Shown: one piece after another, positions 10,089 through 18,736 of the stretch
Position numbering within the stretch: position 1 is the first letter of the stretch
How the letters are laid out: each line of letters begins with the position of its first letter
Assembly: GCF_009829925.1 (NCBI RefSeq)
Contig: NZ_SNVJ01000005.1
Coordinates: forward strand, 124,001-188,000
Length of the DNA stretch: 64,000 bases
DNA from: Teichococcus coralli
GTDB taxonomy: Bacteria; Pseudomonadota; Alphaproteobacteria; Acetobacterales; Acetobacteraceae
Reading direction: 5' to 3'
Notes under the pieces: generated by a model
Database searches by the model: none
What the model was told of the DNA's origin: nothing
Seen by the model: the letters and a program-made list of their open reading frames with translations, nothing else
Translations under genes and position numbers: made by a program

Positions 10089-10502
10089 ATGAGCAGCTTC
10101 CTGCATACCATGATCCGCGTCGGCAACCTGGAGCGGAGCGTTGATTTCTACACCCGCCTGCTGGGCATGAAGGAACTTCGCCGCAACGACGTGCCCGAGG
10201 GCAAGTACACCCTGGCCTTCGTCGGCTTTGCGCCGGAGAGCACCGGCGCCGGGGTCATCGAGCTGACCTACAACTACGGCACCGAGACGTACGATCTGGG
10301 CAATGCCTTCGGCCACCTCGCCATCGGCGTTCCCGACATCTACGGCACCTGCGAGAAGCTGCGCGCGGAGGGCGTGAAGATCACGCGCGAGCCGGGCCCG
10401 GTGAAGTTCGGCACCACGGTGATCGCCTTCATCGAGGATCCGGACGGCTACAAGATCGAGCTGATCGAGCGCAAGTCGGCCGAGGCCGGCACGCGCGGCT
10501 GA
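10089..10502 (+). CDS. gloA: VOC-family lactoylglutathione lyase (glyoxalase I type)
   Basis: Predicted to isomerise the methylglyoxal-glutathione hemithioacetal to S-lactoylglutathione in the cytosol. The 137-residue length matches bacterial GloA. The four metal ligands fall where expected: His6, Glu58 (VIELT), His76 (FGHLAIG) and Glu124 (KIELIE), each shifted by 1-2 from the E. coli positions. LLGMKELRR and [12 protein letters not shown] are typical. A strong GGAGGAGAA site precedes the ATG. It follows lpxI by 16 bases and may be co-transcribed. Glutathione would come from gshB, also in this window. Confidence 0.9.
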   Translation: MSSFLHTMIRVGNLERSVDFYTRLLGMKELRRNDVPEGKYTLAFVGFAPESTGAGVIELTYNYGTETYDLGNAFGHLAIGVPDIYGTCEKLRAEGVKITREPGPVKFGTTVIAFIEDPDGYKIELIERKSAEAGTRG

Positions 10503-10512
10503 GGCCCGCCAG

Positions 10513-10544
10513 GCGGGGAGAGGGCGCAGGCGCGCGCTCCCCGC
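10513..10544. terminator. GC hairpin between convergent genes
   Basis: GCGGGGAG (10513-10520) pairs with CTCCCCGC (10537-10544), an 8-bp stem with a 16-base loop that fills the gap between the VOC gene and the convergent hydrolase-like gene. It could serve both strands. No U-tract. Confidence 0.4.
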
Positions 10545-11357
10545 TCAGGCTTCCTCGATGAGAGCGCAGGCGGTGTGGCAGAGCAGCCCGTCCGGCGCTT
10601 CCAGGGCCTCCAGCGCACCCGCCTCATCAAGTCCTGGCAGCGGCAGCAACGGCCCCACGCCGCCCTCCTTCTGCCGCAGCATGTGGAGGGCGCGCGAGGA
10701 GCGTTGCCGCTCCGGCGGTTCCGTCTCGCCGAAGGCAAGGGCGAGCGGCTTCCGGACGACCGGCAGGCGCAGGGGCGAAAGCGCCTCCACCTCCAGCGGG
10801 CTCAGCTCCAGCCGCTCCTCGACGGGCGCCAGGTCGTAGAGGCCCGAGATGCCCAGCCCCGCCGCGACGCGCGGATGGTCCAGCAGCAGCGCCGCCAGCA
10901 GGGCGCCCGCGCCCCAGCCGCAGACCAGCACCGGGCCGGCGACGCCATGCAGCGGCCCCTGCGTGTTGAGCCAGTCGAGGGCCCGGTGCAGCTCGCGGAC
11001 GATACGGGTGAGGCTGGCGCCCGGCACCGGGCTGTGGCCCGGCAGTGCGGCCGCCCAGCCATGCGCGAGCAGCCCTCGCGCCAGCGTGCCCCAGGTACGG
11101 TGGCCACCAGCGCCCCAGGGGCCTCCGGGCAGCAGCACGAGGCAAGGTGCCACCGGGCTGACGGCCGGAAAGAGGTCCCACAGCCGATGCTCGCCGGAGG
11201 CGTAGGGCAGGTCCAGCTTGCCGGGCCTTGCGATGCGCAGCGCGGCGGAGTCCGCGGCCCACTGGGCAGTGCGCTCGGCGGCGGAGCGCGCGACCACACG
11301 GCGGATCAGGGCTGATGCCGGCCGCCCCTGCGGCGTGCCAGCCGGCGTGGCGCTCAT
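10545..11357 (-). CDS. Alpha/beta-hydrolase-fold protein lacking the nucleophile
   Basis: The 270-residue protein has the look of the arylformamidase/kynurenine-formamidase branch of alpha/beta hydrolases: the oxyanion-type LLPGGPWG (75-82), a nucleophile-elbow region at 143-155, ISGLYDLAPV (170-179) and LALAFGETEPPERQRSS (205-221). The elbow reads G147-W-G149-A-G151, so glycine sits where catalytic serine is expected. The usual HGG is PGG. I infer a catalytically dead or repurposed homologue; the family call is by eye. It is convergent with the VOC gene and downstream of the thioesterase gene. Confidence 0.7.
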   Translation of the reverse strand: MSATPAGTPQGRPASALIRRVVARSAAERTAQWAADSAALRIARPGKLDLPYASGEHRLWDLFPAVSPVAPCLVLLPGGPWGAGGHRTWGTLARGLLAHGWAAALPGHSPVPGASLTRIVRELHRALDWLNTQGPLHGVAGPVLVCGWGAGALLAALLLDHPRVAAGLGISGLYDLAPVEERLELSPLEVEALSPLRLPVVRKPLALAFGETEPPERQRSSRALHMLRQKEGGVGPLLPLPGLDEAGALEALEAPDGLLCHTACALIEEA

Positions 11358-11461
11358 GCCGCGCTCACCGGACGGTTGCGGGAGAATACGGAGTTCTTCC
11401 AGTAGGGCGTGCGCGGCATGCGGGAGGCTCCGGCTGGCAGGTCACCCCAGGAGCTCTGCAA

Positions 11462-11480
11462 CCTCCGTGCCGCGCGGAGG
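11462..11480 (-). terminator. Hairpin after the thioesterase gene
   Basis: CCTCCG (11462-11467) and CGGAGG (11475-11480) form a 6-bp stem with a 7-base loop, 10 bases beyond the thioesterase stop on the minus strand. No U-tract. It would separate this gene from the hydrolase-like gene. Confidence 0.4.
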
Positions 11481-11490
11481 GAACGCCTGT

Positions 11491-11937
11491 TCAGCTTGCC
11501 GGAGCGACCATCAGCGGCGTCAGCGCTGCCTTTAAACTGGGCGGCACCGGCTGGGTGCGGCTCTGTGTCGCGGCATCCACATGCACGTGGATGAAGTGCC
11601 CTTCGGCGCAGGCGGTGTCCTGGCCCGGCCGGAAGATGCCGATCTCGTAGCGGACCGAGCTGTTGCCGATATGGGCGACCCGCAGGCCGGCCGTCAGCAC
11701 GTCGGGAAAGTAGGCGGGTGCGTGGTGGCGGCAGAGCGTCTCGACCACCACGCCGAACACCTCGCCGTTGCGCATGTCGAGGCCGCCTGTCGCGTTCAGG
11801 AAATGCGCGACCAGCGTGTCGAAATAGGTGTAGTAGACCGCGTTGTTGACGTGGCCGAAGCTGTCCTGGTCGCCCCAGCGGGTCGGAATCTCCAGAAAGA
11901 AGCGGTAATCGGCCCGGTGGGGGATGGTCTTGCCCAT
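11491..11937 (-). CDS. Acyl-CoA thioesterase, 4HBT/YbgC hot-dog family
   Basis: Predicted cytosolic thioesterase acting on an acyl-CoA or acyl-ACP. The 148-residue protein carries the 4-hydroxybenzoyl-CoA thioesterase motif near its N-terminus, TRWGDQDSFGHVNNAVYY, with the catalytic Asp and the HVNN turn, followed by FDTLVAHFL. The frame is open further upstream, but the ATG at 11937 gives the normal length; AGGAGG lies 11 bases before it, a rather long spacing. It is divergent from minC. The substrate cannot be told from sequence. Confidence 0.85.
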   Translation of the reverse strand: MGKTIPHRADYRFFLEIPTRWGDQDSFGHVNNAVYYTYFDTLVAHFLNATGGLDMRNGEVFGVVVETLCRHHAPAYFPDVLTAGLRVAHIGNSSVRYEIGIFRPGQDTACAEGHFIHVHVDAATQSRTQPVPPSLKAALTPLMVAPAS

Positions 11938-12162
11938 GGGGATGGGGGCCTCCTGCTTTTGCTGTGACGCTTTTCTCACGTGCGGCCGTAAAACAACGCC
12001 CGGCATGTCGGCCAGGGCTTCGCCCGGGCGCCGCGCTTTTGTATAGGTTATGTATCCCTGGCGAACAGGATGCCTCCCGGCAGCGGAACGCTGCCAGACG
12101 GGCGACCCGCCGCGCCGGAAGCCTCTCACGCCGCCCCCAGGCCAGGATCGCCACCGCAGCCG
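11938..12162. promoter_or_regulatory. Divergent intergenic region, thioesterase / minC
   Basis: A 225-base gap between divergent starts. It contains an AT-rich patch at about 12036-12055 (GCTTTTGTATAGGTTATGTAT), the likely promoter zone. Just upstream is an imperfect GC hairpin at 12010-12032 (GGGC-TTC-GCCC core) followed on the plus strand by four T residues. I find no convincing paired -35/-10 boxes on either strand. Confidence 0.3.
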
Positions 12163-12933
12163 ATGTCAGCCCCCGCCGCCAATCCCCGCCTTGAGCCATT
12201 CCGGCTGCGCGGTGCCAATTTCAACCTGCTTGTGCTTCGGCTTCTCGATCCACGGCCTGAGGTGATCATTCCCGCGCTGGCCGATCAGTTCCGCCGGGCG
12301 CCGGGCTTCCTCCGCTTCGCGCCGCTGGTGATCGGGCTGGATGATCTCGCGGTGGCGCCGCATGAGGTGGATTTCGCCGCCCTCGCCGCCGAGCTGCGTC
12401 GCATCGAGATCACGCCCATCGGCACGGTGGGCGGCACGCCGGAGCTTCGCGGCGCCGCGCAGGGCGCCGGCCTGCCGCCGCTGCGCCCGGCCGGCGGCAG
12501 CAAGGAAGAGGACGTCGCCCTGGCCGCGCCCGTGGCCACGCCAGCGGCGCCCGCCGCCGCGCCGCAGGAACCCGTCGCTCCGCCGCTGCCCCCCGGCACT
12601 GCCCGTCCGACCATGGTGATCGACCATGCGGTGCGCGCGGGCCAGCGCATCTGGGCGCAGGGCGCGGACCTGATCGTCAACGGAACGGTGAATCCCGGCG
12701 CCGAGGTCATTGCGGACGGCAACCTGCACGTCTACGGCGCCCTGCGGGGGCGAGCCATCGCCGGCGGCGCGGAGAACACCGAGGCGCGCATCTTCGCGCT
12801 GAATTTCGAGCCGGAGCTGGTTTCCATCGCGGGCTACTACGCGGTACGGGAAGGCTTGACGGACGCCCCGATCGGCAAGGCCGTGCAGGTCCGGCTGATC
12901 GGCGAAAATATGCGATTCGACCGGCTGGGCTGA
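12163..12933 (+). CDS. minC: Septum site-determining protein MinC
   Basis: FtsZ polymerisation inhibitor recruited to the membrane by MinD, preventing polar septa. The 256-residue protein has an N-terminal FtsZ-inhibiting domain (FRLRGANFNLLVLRLL onward, about 10-100). An Ala/Pro-rich linker follows at about 105-145. The C-terminal beta-helix that binds MinD shows IVNGTVNPGAEVIADGNLHV, YGALRGRAIAGG and IFALNFEPELVSIAGYY. ATG 12163 is preferred over the open frame further upstream because the family begins near here. minD follows after 32 bases. Confidence 0.94.
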   Translation: MSAPAANPRLEPFRLRGANFNLLVLRLLDPRPEVIIPALADQFRRAPGFLRFAPLVIGLDDLAVAPHEVDFAALAAELRRIEITPIGTVGGTPELRGAAQGAGLPPLRPAGGSKEEDVALAAPVATPAAPAAAPQEPVAPPLPPGTARPTMVIDHAVRAGQRIWAQGADLIVNGTVNPGAEVIADGNLHVYGALRGRAIAGGAENTEARIFALNFEPELVSIAGYYAVREGLTDAPIGKAVQVRLIGENMRFDRLG

Positions 12934-12965
12934 CTGGGCTGCCTGCCGGCACAAAGGAGAGACTC

Positions 12966-13784
12966 ATGGCGCAAGTGATCGTGGTGACGTCCGGCAAGGG
13001 AGGGGTCGGCAAGACCACAAGCTCCGCCGCCTTCGCCACCGGTCTCGCCCAGAGCGGCAAGAAGACGGTGGTGATCGATTTCGACGTCGGCCTGCGCAAC
13101 CTCGACCTCATCATGGGGGTCGAGCGGCGCGTGGTGTTCGACATCGTCAACGTCATCACCGGCGAGGCGAAGCTCAACCAGGCGCTGATCCGCGACAAGC
13201 GGGTGGACACTCTCTCCATCCTTCCCGCCAGCCAGACGCGCGACAAGGACGCGCTGACCAAGGAAGGCGTCTCGACGATCATCGACGAGTTGTCGAAGGA
13301 CTTCGATTACATCGTCTGCGACAGCCCGGCGGGCATCGAGAAGGGCGCGCTGCTGGCGCTCTACTTCGCGGACCAGGCCGTCATCGTCACGAATCCGGAA
13401 GTCTCCTCGGTGCGCGACAGCGATCGCATCCTGGGCGTCCTGCAGTCGCGCTCCAAGCGCGCGGAGGAGAAGCGCGACCCGGTCAAGGAGCACCTGATCG
13501 TCACCCGCTACGATCCCAACCGGGTCGAGAGGGGCGAGATGCTCAAGCTGGAGGACATCCGCGAGATCCTGGCGATCCCGCTGCTCGGGGTCATTCCGGA
13601 GAGCGAGAGCGTGCTGAAGGCCTCGAACACGGGCAATCCCGTGATTTTGGACGAGGTATCCAACGCCGGACTGGCCTACAAGGACGCCGTCGCGCGATTC
13701 CTGGGCGAGGAGCGGCCGCACCGCTTCCTTGAGCCCGAGAAGAGGGGCTTCCTGTCGCGCCTGTTCGGGGGGAGGGCCGCATGA
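12966..13784 (+). CDS. minD: Septum site-determining ATPase MinD
   Basis: Membrane-cycling ATPase that carries MinC to the membrane and is released by MinE. The 272-residue protein begins with the deviant Walker A KGGVGKTT (residues 11-18). It also has VVIDFDVGLRNLDLIMG, YIVCDSPAGIE and the C-terminal amphipathic membrane-targeting helix RGFLSRLFGG. A good site (AAAGGAGAG) precedes the ATG. Its stop overlaps the minE start by 4 bases (ATGA). Confidence 0.97.
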   Translation: MAQVIVVTSGKGGVGKTTSSAAFATGLAQSGKKTVVIDFDVGLRNLDLIMGVERRVVFDIVNVITGEAKLNQALIRDKRVDTLSILPASQTRDKDALTKEGVSTIIDELSKDFDYIVCDSPAGIEKGALLALYFADQAVIVTNPEVSSVRDSDRILGVLQSRSKRAEEKRDPVKEHLIVTRYDPNRVERGEMLKLEDIREILAIPLLGVIPESESVLKASNTGNPVILDEVSNAGLAYKDAVARFLGEERPHRFLEPEKRGFLSRLFGGRAA

Positions 13785-14086
13785 GTTGGCTCGACGTCTT
13801 TCGCGGCGCCCGCAAGCCGCCGCCAAGTGCGGGCGCCGCCAAGGAGCGGCTGCAGATCGTGCTGGCGCATGAGCGCATCAGCCGCACCGGCACCGATTTC
13901 CTGCCGCGGTTGCAGCGCGAGCTGATCGAGGTCGTGGCGCGCTATGTCGCCATTGATCCGAAGGCGGTGAACGTCTCGCTCGACCGTGGCGGCGACATGA
14001 GCACCCTCGCCATAGAGGTCGAGCTGCCCGGGCCGGAGAAGGTGGTTATCACGCCGGGCATCAAGACCGACACCAGCCCCGCCTGA
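13781..14086 (+). CDS. minE: Cell division topological specificity factor MinE
   Basis: Stimulates MinD ATPase and drives pole-to-pole oscillation. The 101-residue protein starts with the amphipathic membrane segment MSWLDVF. The anti-MinCD helix region AKERLQIVLAHER (20-32) follows, then the dimeric specificity domain (LIEVVARYVAID, VNVSLDRGGDMSTLAIEVELP). The start codon overlaps the minD stop, so translation is coupled. Confidence 0.95.
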   Translation: MSWLDVFRGARKPPPSAGAAKERLQIVLAHERISRTGTDFLPRLQRELIEVVARYVAIDPKAVNVSLDRGGDMSTLAIEVELPGPEKVVITPGIKTDTSPA

Positions 14087-14115
14087 GGGCGGGGCGCGCC
14101 GCCGGCCGCCGCATA

Positions 14116-14141
14116 GCCCCGCCTTCCGAGAAGGGCGGGGC
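14116..14141. terminator. Bidirectional GC hairpin after minE
   Basis: GCCCCGCC (14116-14123) pairs with GGCGGGGC (14134-14141), an 8-bp perfect stem with a loop of about 10 bases, between the end of minE and the end of a convergent small gene. No U-tract on either side. Confidence 0.5.
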
Positions 14142-14148
14142 GGATGCC

Positions 14149-14337
14149 TCAGCGCGAGGCGGAAAGCTCGGTTTCGAGCGCCTTGATCTTGGCGGTCAGC
14201 GACTGCCGCAGGGATGCGGCGGCATGCGGCTTCAGCGCCGCCAGCGCCTCCTTCAGGTCGCGCAACTGCCGCTTCTTCTCCTCCGTCGAGCGGGAGATGG
14301 GGCGGCTGCCGGAAAGCTGTCCGTCAAAAGCACGCAT
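14149..14337 (-). CDS. Small coiled-coil protein of unknown function
   Basis: I do not recognise this 62-residue protein. It is rich in Lys, Glu, Leu and Ala. From about residue 17 it is predicted to be one or two helices with heptad-like leucines (EEKKRQLRDLKEALAALK and LTAKIKALETELS). No signal peptide or cysteine pair is visible. The ATG at 14337 has AAGGA nine bases upstream and is preferred over an in-frame codon 33 bases earlier. It lies between minE (convergent) and a MarR gene on the same strand, 71 bases away. Confidence 0.55.
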   Translation of the reverse strand: MRAFDGQLSGSRPISRSTEEKKRQLRDLKEALAALKPHAAASLRQSLTAKIKALETELSASR

Positions 14338-14408
14338 GGTGGCAAGTCCTTCGGATGCCCCGCCGGCCACGAGGATGGGCCGGCACGGGAGGGTAGAATC
14401 GGGGTGGG

Positions 14409-14861
14409 TCAGAGACCGTTCAGCTTGCGGAGCAGGCTGAGGAGGGTGGTGCGCTCCTGCTCCGAGAGCGGCGACACCATGCGGCCCTCGTAGTCGTCCA
14501 CTGAAGCCTTGAGGGAAGGCAGCAAGGCCGTTCCCTCGGGGCTCAGTCGCAGCGCCTGGGTGCGGCGGTCGCCGCTGACCGGCTGGCGTTCCACCAACTG
14601 CCGCTCGGTCAGGCGCTGCATCGCCGGGCTGAGGGTGGACTTGTCCAGCGCCGCCGCCTGGGCGAGCTGGCCAAGGGTAATGCCGGGATTGGCCTCCACC
14701 AGGCAGAGCAGCGCGAACTCGCTGGCGGTGACGCCCCTTCCCGAGGTGGCCTCCGCGAAGCCAGCCTGCATGCGGCCATGCGCACGGCGCAGCAGATGCC
14801 CCAGCAGCCCCGGCAGGGGGCCGAGGTCGATCGGCTCCTGCCTTGCTCGCACCGCGTCCAT
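14409..14861 (-). CDS. MarR-family transcriptional regulator
   Basis: Winged-helix regulator of 150 residues. An N-terminal dimerisation helix precedes the DNA-binding domain: ASEFALLCLVEANPGITLGQLAQ, the recognition helix region DKSTLSPAMQRLTERQLVER, the wing SGDRRTQALRLSPEG, and a C-terminal helix (LLSLLRKLNGL). The ligand and targets are unknown. The nearest genes are the small coiled-coil gene downstream and tamB upstream on the same strand, neither an obvious target. Confidence 0.88.
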   Translation of the reverse strand: MDAVRARQEPIDLGPLPGLLGHLLRRAHGRMQAGFAEATSGRGVTASEFALLCLVEANPGITLGQLAQAAALDKSTLSPAMQRLTERQLVERQPVSGDRRTQALRLSPEGTALLPSLKASVDDYEGRMVSPLSEQERTTLLSLLRKLNGL

Positions 14862-14883
14862 CGGAGCAGCCTAGCGCACAAAG

Positions 14884-14917
14884 CGGCGGTGCGGAACCAT
14901 GCTGCCATGCACCGCCG
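14884..14917 (-). terminator. Hairpin after tamB
   Basis: CGGCGGTGC (14884-14892) and GCACCGCCG (14909-14917) form a perfect 9-bp stem with a 16-base loop, 18 bases past the tamB stop on the minus strand and just upstream of the marR start. No U-tract. Confidence 0.5.
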
Positions 14918-14935
14918 AAGAGGCGCGGCTCCCCG

Positions 14936-17900
14936 TCAGTACTCGAACTCGTAGGAGAGCCCGACCCGCTCGCCGACCTCGCCGCCCGTGCTGCTTTCCA
15001 GCTTCAGGCGCGGCGTCAGCTCCACCTCGACCCCGACACGGGGACCGCCCTTGGTCCCCTGCTCGACGCCCACGTAGACGCCGTCGCCGATATAGCCGCC
15101 GGCCTCCAGCGAAGGGTTGGCGGCGTTGCTGTTGTTGCCCGAGCCGCTGTCGGAGTCGCTGGCGCTGCCCACGCCCAGCCGGTCAAGCCCCAGCTTGTCG
15201 GCGATCCGGCCGAAGAAGCCGCGCGACCCGCCTGGACCGAGGCCGGCGAGGCTGGCGGCACCGCCGGCCAGCTGCGCGATTTCGAAGGGTGAAAGCTTGT
15301 TCAGCGGCCGGTTGAAAAGCAGCCGTGCCAGGATCTCGTCCTGCGGCATTTCCGGCGAGGAGCTGAAGGTGATCTTCGGATCGTTCGCCGGACCGGAAAT
15401 CGAGAGGGTGATGCTCACGCCCTGCGCCGAGGTCGTCGCGTTGAAGTCCAGCCGCGGCGTCAGCGTGCCGTCGAAGGTCAGGCTGCCCGAGTTGAAGCTC
15501 AGCCGGCGGTCGAGCAACTGGAACGTGCCACGGCGGAGGGTGAAGGCCCCTTCCGGTTGCGGACTGGCGGCGGTTCCGCCAACGGTCAGCGAGCCGCCCA
15601 GCTCGGCATCCAGCCCACGGCCGCGCACCAGGATCGATTGCGGCGCCTCCACCTTGACGTTCAGCGCGATCGGCGGGGCCGCCGGGCCCGGCGCGACGGG
15701 CTTTGGCGCCGCCGCCCCGCGTTCGCGGACGTCGCCCAATGTGGGCACGCCGCCGCCCGGCAGGCTTTGCGGGATGGAGATCGCCACACGCTGCAGCCGC
15801 ACCGTGCCGCCAAGGGCCGGGCTGGTCTGGAGCGGCCCGGTGAAGCGCAGGTCCGCATCCATCAGCGCGGTGACAAGCTCGCTCTGCAGGGGCGTGGCGT
15901 CGCGGGCGGTGATGTCGATCTGCGCCGGAATGCCGGGAGCGAAGGGCTCGGCATAGCCCTGCATGGCGATGCGGCCGCTGCCGGCGCGCGCGACGAGGTT
16001 CTCCAGCAGCACCCGCTCCCCCTCCGCGCGCAGGCGGCCGGTGATGTTGGTCAGCCGCAGGCCATAGATGGGGTTGCGCACCTCGCCATTGGCCAGCGTG
16101 ACGCCGCCGTTCAGCTTCGGCGCGCCCAGCGTTCCGGAGGCGCCTCCGTCGATGGTGATCCGGCCGGCCACCTGGTTGGCGCTGCCGCCGAGGGTAGGCG
16201 AGGCGAGCGGCTGCAGGTTCGCCTGCCCGGTGACCCGCGCGGAAAGCGGCGCGGTGGCGCCTGGGCCCTGCGGCAGGGTGGCCTCGGCGTCGAGCGTCAT
16301 GACCTTGCCCATGCGCAGCGCGGCATTCGCGCGGACGGCTCCGCTGCCGGCCCGATGGGCTTCGACGCGCAGCGTGGCGGCCGGCCAGCCCGTCGCCCAA
16401 TCGGCTCCGGTGCGCAGGTTGGTGCCGTTCAGCGTGGCGTTCACCTCCGGCGCCGAGACCGGGCCGGTGATCCGCGCCTCGCCGACAACGGTGCCGGAGA
16501 GCGGCGGCTGCGGGGCGAACTGGTTGACCACGGAGGCCGGCAGGGCAGCCAGCGCGACGCGGATGTCGGCGGTGTCCGGACCCCAGCGGCCGCTGATGGT
16601 GAAATCACCCGCCGGCTGCGCCACCAGGCGCATGCCGGGGATCTCAATGGCCCCATTGGGCAGCCGCCGGACCGTGGCGGGCTGGGCCAGCCGCACGCCC
16701 ATCCCGCCCTGCTGCGCGGTGAAGGCGGCGATGTCGAGCCGCATCCCCTGCTCGGTCTGCGCGAACTGCCCACGGCCCTGGACGTTCGCCTGCGGCAAGT
16801 CGGCCTTCACGTTCCAGTCAAGCGCCGCGTTGCTGCCCTTGAGGTTGGCATCCACGGAATAGGGCTGCCCGGCGAGCTGGAAGTTGCGGGTGGCGGCATG
16901 GGCGTCCACCAGCTGCCGCCCGTCGGGTGCGGTGTTCAGCTTCGCCTCGACCCGCAAGCCGCCCGCGACCGGCTGACCGATCAGCCCGGCAAGCGGCGCC
17001 AGGTTCTCCGCCGCAACGTTCAGGTTGCCGTCGAAGCGGATCGTGGCGGTGTTGAACGCGCCCTCGGCCGTGGCCTGGGCGGGGCCGAAATTGGCCTGCG
17101 CCTCCGTCAGGCGCACGAGGTCGCCATCCCGTGCCGCGTGCAGGGCCACCGAAACCGGCTGGCCCTCGGCCTGCGCGGTGAGCCGTAGGGTGCCGGCCAT
17201 GCCGCTGACCGAAGGCAACTCGGCGCTCAGGTCCAGCGCTTCGATGCGTCGCTCGGCGGCCACCAGGCCAGGACTCTGCAGATGGGCCGCGATGGCCGGA
17301 TCAGCGACGGGACCGGTGACACGCGCTTCCAGCGTGGCGGGCCCGGAAAGCTCGGGGCGGACCACCTGCAACTCGGGCACCGTCAGCTTCGCCTGGAGGT
17401 CGAGCTGGTCCCAGCCGGTGCCGCTGGCCTCCAGGGTGGCGCCGCGGCCGCGCACGGTGAGGGAATCGATGCGGAAGGCGGTGCCGGCATACTCGACGAC
17501 CGGCTCGGGGCCGAGCACGCCGGCCAGCGGGTCCGGCCCGGTCAGCCCGTGCGGACGCAGCGTCGCCTCGATCTGTTCGCCGTTCGCGACGCGGGCGTTC
17601 AGGTCCACCCCTTCCCAGCCCACGATCTGCGGCACCAGCGAGCCGAGCGCGTCGGAGGAGGCCAGATGCGCCTCGGCTTCCAGCAGGTCCATGTTGCCCT
17701 TGGCGATCACCTCGCCGGCGGGGGCGGTGAGGTGCAGCCGGTTGAGGACGGGCTGCTTGTTGGCAAGGACGCCGCCCTCGAACGCGAAATCCAGGCTGGC
17801 GACCGGCGGCGGCGCCAGCGGGGTCGGCGCGTCGAGATGGCCCTGAAGGGTCAGCGAGCCGCTGCCATCCGGCGCCATGGCCAGCCTGCCATCGGCCTTG

Positions 17901-18736
17901 AACCCGGCCTGGCCACCGAAATCGGCGATGGCGCGGAGGTCGGCGCCGCTGGGCGGGCCTTCCAGGTGCAGCGAAAGCTGAGCCGGAGCGTCCGGGATGC
18001 GGAGCGCCGTGGCAAGCACGCCCTGCGGCGGTTCGCTCGCCTGGAGATCCACCAGAAGCTGCTGTTTCGGGTCCATCCGGAGCTTAAGGCTGAGCTGTCC
18101 GTCGGCCTCCAGCCGCTGCGCCGTCAGGTCGGCGGTCAGCGCCGCGTCGGTCAGGCTGGCGGTGCCGTTCAGCGAAAGGGCGAAGCCGGGCTTGGCCCCG
18201 TGCTCCTCCACCGTCGCGGCAACCAGTTCGCGCGGGATCTCGATCCGGGCGACGGAGAGCTTCTCCACGAAAAGATCGACCGGCAGGTTCGGCAGGCTGG
18301 GCAGCAGCGACTGGTTCTGCTGGTCGGGCGGCGGCGGCGGGGGCTGCTCGCCGCTCGATTCCGGCAGGCGCAGCAGGGCAATGCGGGCTGCCGTCAGTTC
18401 GGAAATGCGGAGGTCGCGCCGCAGCAGCGCCATCAGCCCGAAGTTGAGGCGGACATCATCCAGTTCCAGCCAGGGACCCTTGGCGTCGGCCATGGTCAGG
18501 CGGGTGAAGCTGATCGCGCCGGGAACCGGGCGGAGACCTTCGATCTGCAGGCCGGGCACGAAGCGCTTCAGCAGGCTGACCACCATGCGGCCCGCGGCAC
18601 CGGAGATCAGTCCCGGCTCAGGCGCGGCTTCCACGGACGTCGCCTTGTCCTCGGGCGCGGCGCCGGCCTCCAGCACCGGCAGACCGAGGCCGAGGATCAG
18701 GCCGAGCACGAGGAACCCGCGAAAAACACGCCGCAT
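14936..18736 (-). CDS. tamB: Translocation and assembly module protein TamB (DUF490/AsmA-like)
   Basis: Very long inner-membrane-anchored periplasmic protein, now thought to help move phospholipids toward the outer membrane and to act with TamA on some outer-membrane proteins. The 1266-residue product has one N-terminal hydrophobic segment (FLVLGLILGLGLPVLEAG). A long repetitive beta-strand-rich body follows, and then a C-terminal DUF490 region from about residue 900 (ARVTGQANL, LRRGTFQLLDRRLSFNSG). It ends in an alternating strand, YEFEY. Its ATG overlaps the tamA stop by one base (TGATG). Confidence 0.93.
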   Translation of the reverse strand: MRRVFRGFLVLGLILGLGLPVLEAGAAPEDKATSVEAAPEPGLISGAAGRMVVSLLKRFVPGLQIEGLRPVPGAISFTRLTMADAKGPWLELDDVRLNFGLMALLRRDLRISELTAARIALLRLPESSGEQPPPPPPDQQNQSLLPSLPNLPVDLFVEKLSVARIEIPRELVAATVEEHGAKPGFALSLNGTASLTDAALTADLTAQRLEADGQLSLKLRMDPKQQLLVDLQASEPPQGVLATALRIPDAPAQLSLHLEGPPSGADLRAIADFGGQAGFKADGRLAMAPDGSGSLTLQGHLDAPTPLAPPPVASLDFAFEGGVLANKQPVLNRLHLTAPAGEVIAKGNMDLLEAEAHLASSDALGSLVPQIVGWEGVDLNARVANGEQIEATLRPHGLTGPDPLAGVLGPEPVVEYAGTAFRIDSLTVRGRGATLEASGTGWDQLDLQAKLTVPELQVVRPELSGPATLEARVTGPVADPAIAAHLQSPGLVAAERRIEALDLSAELPSVSGMAGTLRLTAQAEGQPVSVALHAARDGDLVRLTEAQANFGPAQATAEGAFNTATIRFDGNLNVAAENLAPLAGLIGQPVAGGLRVEAKLNTAPDGRQLVDAHAATRNFQLAGQPYSVDANLKGSNAALDWNVKADLPQANVQGRGQFAQTEQGMRLDIAAFTAQQGGMGVRLAQPATVRRLPNGAIEIPGMRLVAQPAGDFTISGRWGPDTADIRVALAALPASVVNQFAPQPPLSGTVVGEARITGPVSAPEVNATLNGTNLRTGADWATGWPAATLRVEAHRAGSGAVRANAALRMGKVMTLDAEATLPQGPGATAPLSARVTGQANLQPLASPTLGGSANQVAGRITIDGGASGTLGAPKLNGGVTLANGEVRNPIYGLRLTNITGRLRAEGERVLLENLVARAGSGRIAMQGYAEPFAPGIPAQIDITARDATPLQSELVTALMDADLRFTGPLQTSPALGGTVRLQRVAISIPQSLPGGGVPTLGDVRERGAAAPKPVAPGPAAPPIALNVKVEAPQSILVRGRGLDAELGGSLTVGGTAASPQPEGAFTLRRGTFQLLDRRLSFNSGSLTFDGTLTPRLDFNATTSAQGVSITLSISGPANDPKITFSSSPEMPQDEILARLLFNRPLNKLSPFEIAQLAGGAASLAGLGPGGSRGFFGRIADKLGLDRLGVGSASDSDSGSGNNSNAANPSLEAGGYIGDGVYVGVEQGTKGGPRVGVEVELTPRLKLESSTGGEVGERVGLSYEFEY

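Noticed and set aside
15557..17188. 543-codon plus-strand open frame within tamB
   Set aside because: Lies wholly antisense to tamB, lacks family features and has shadow-type composition.
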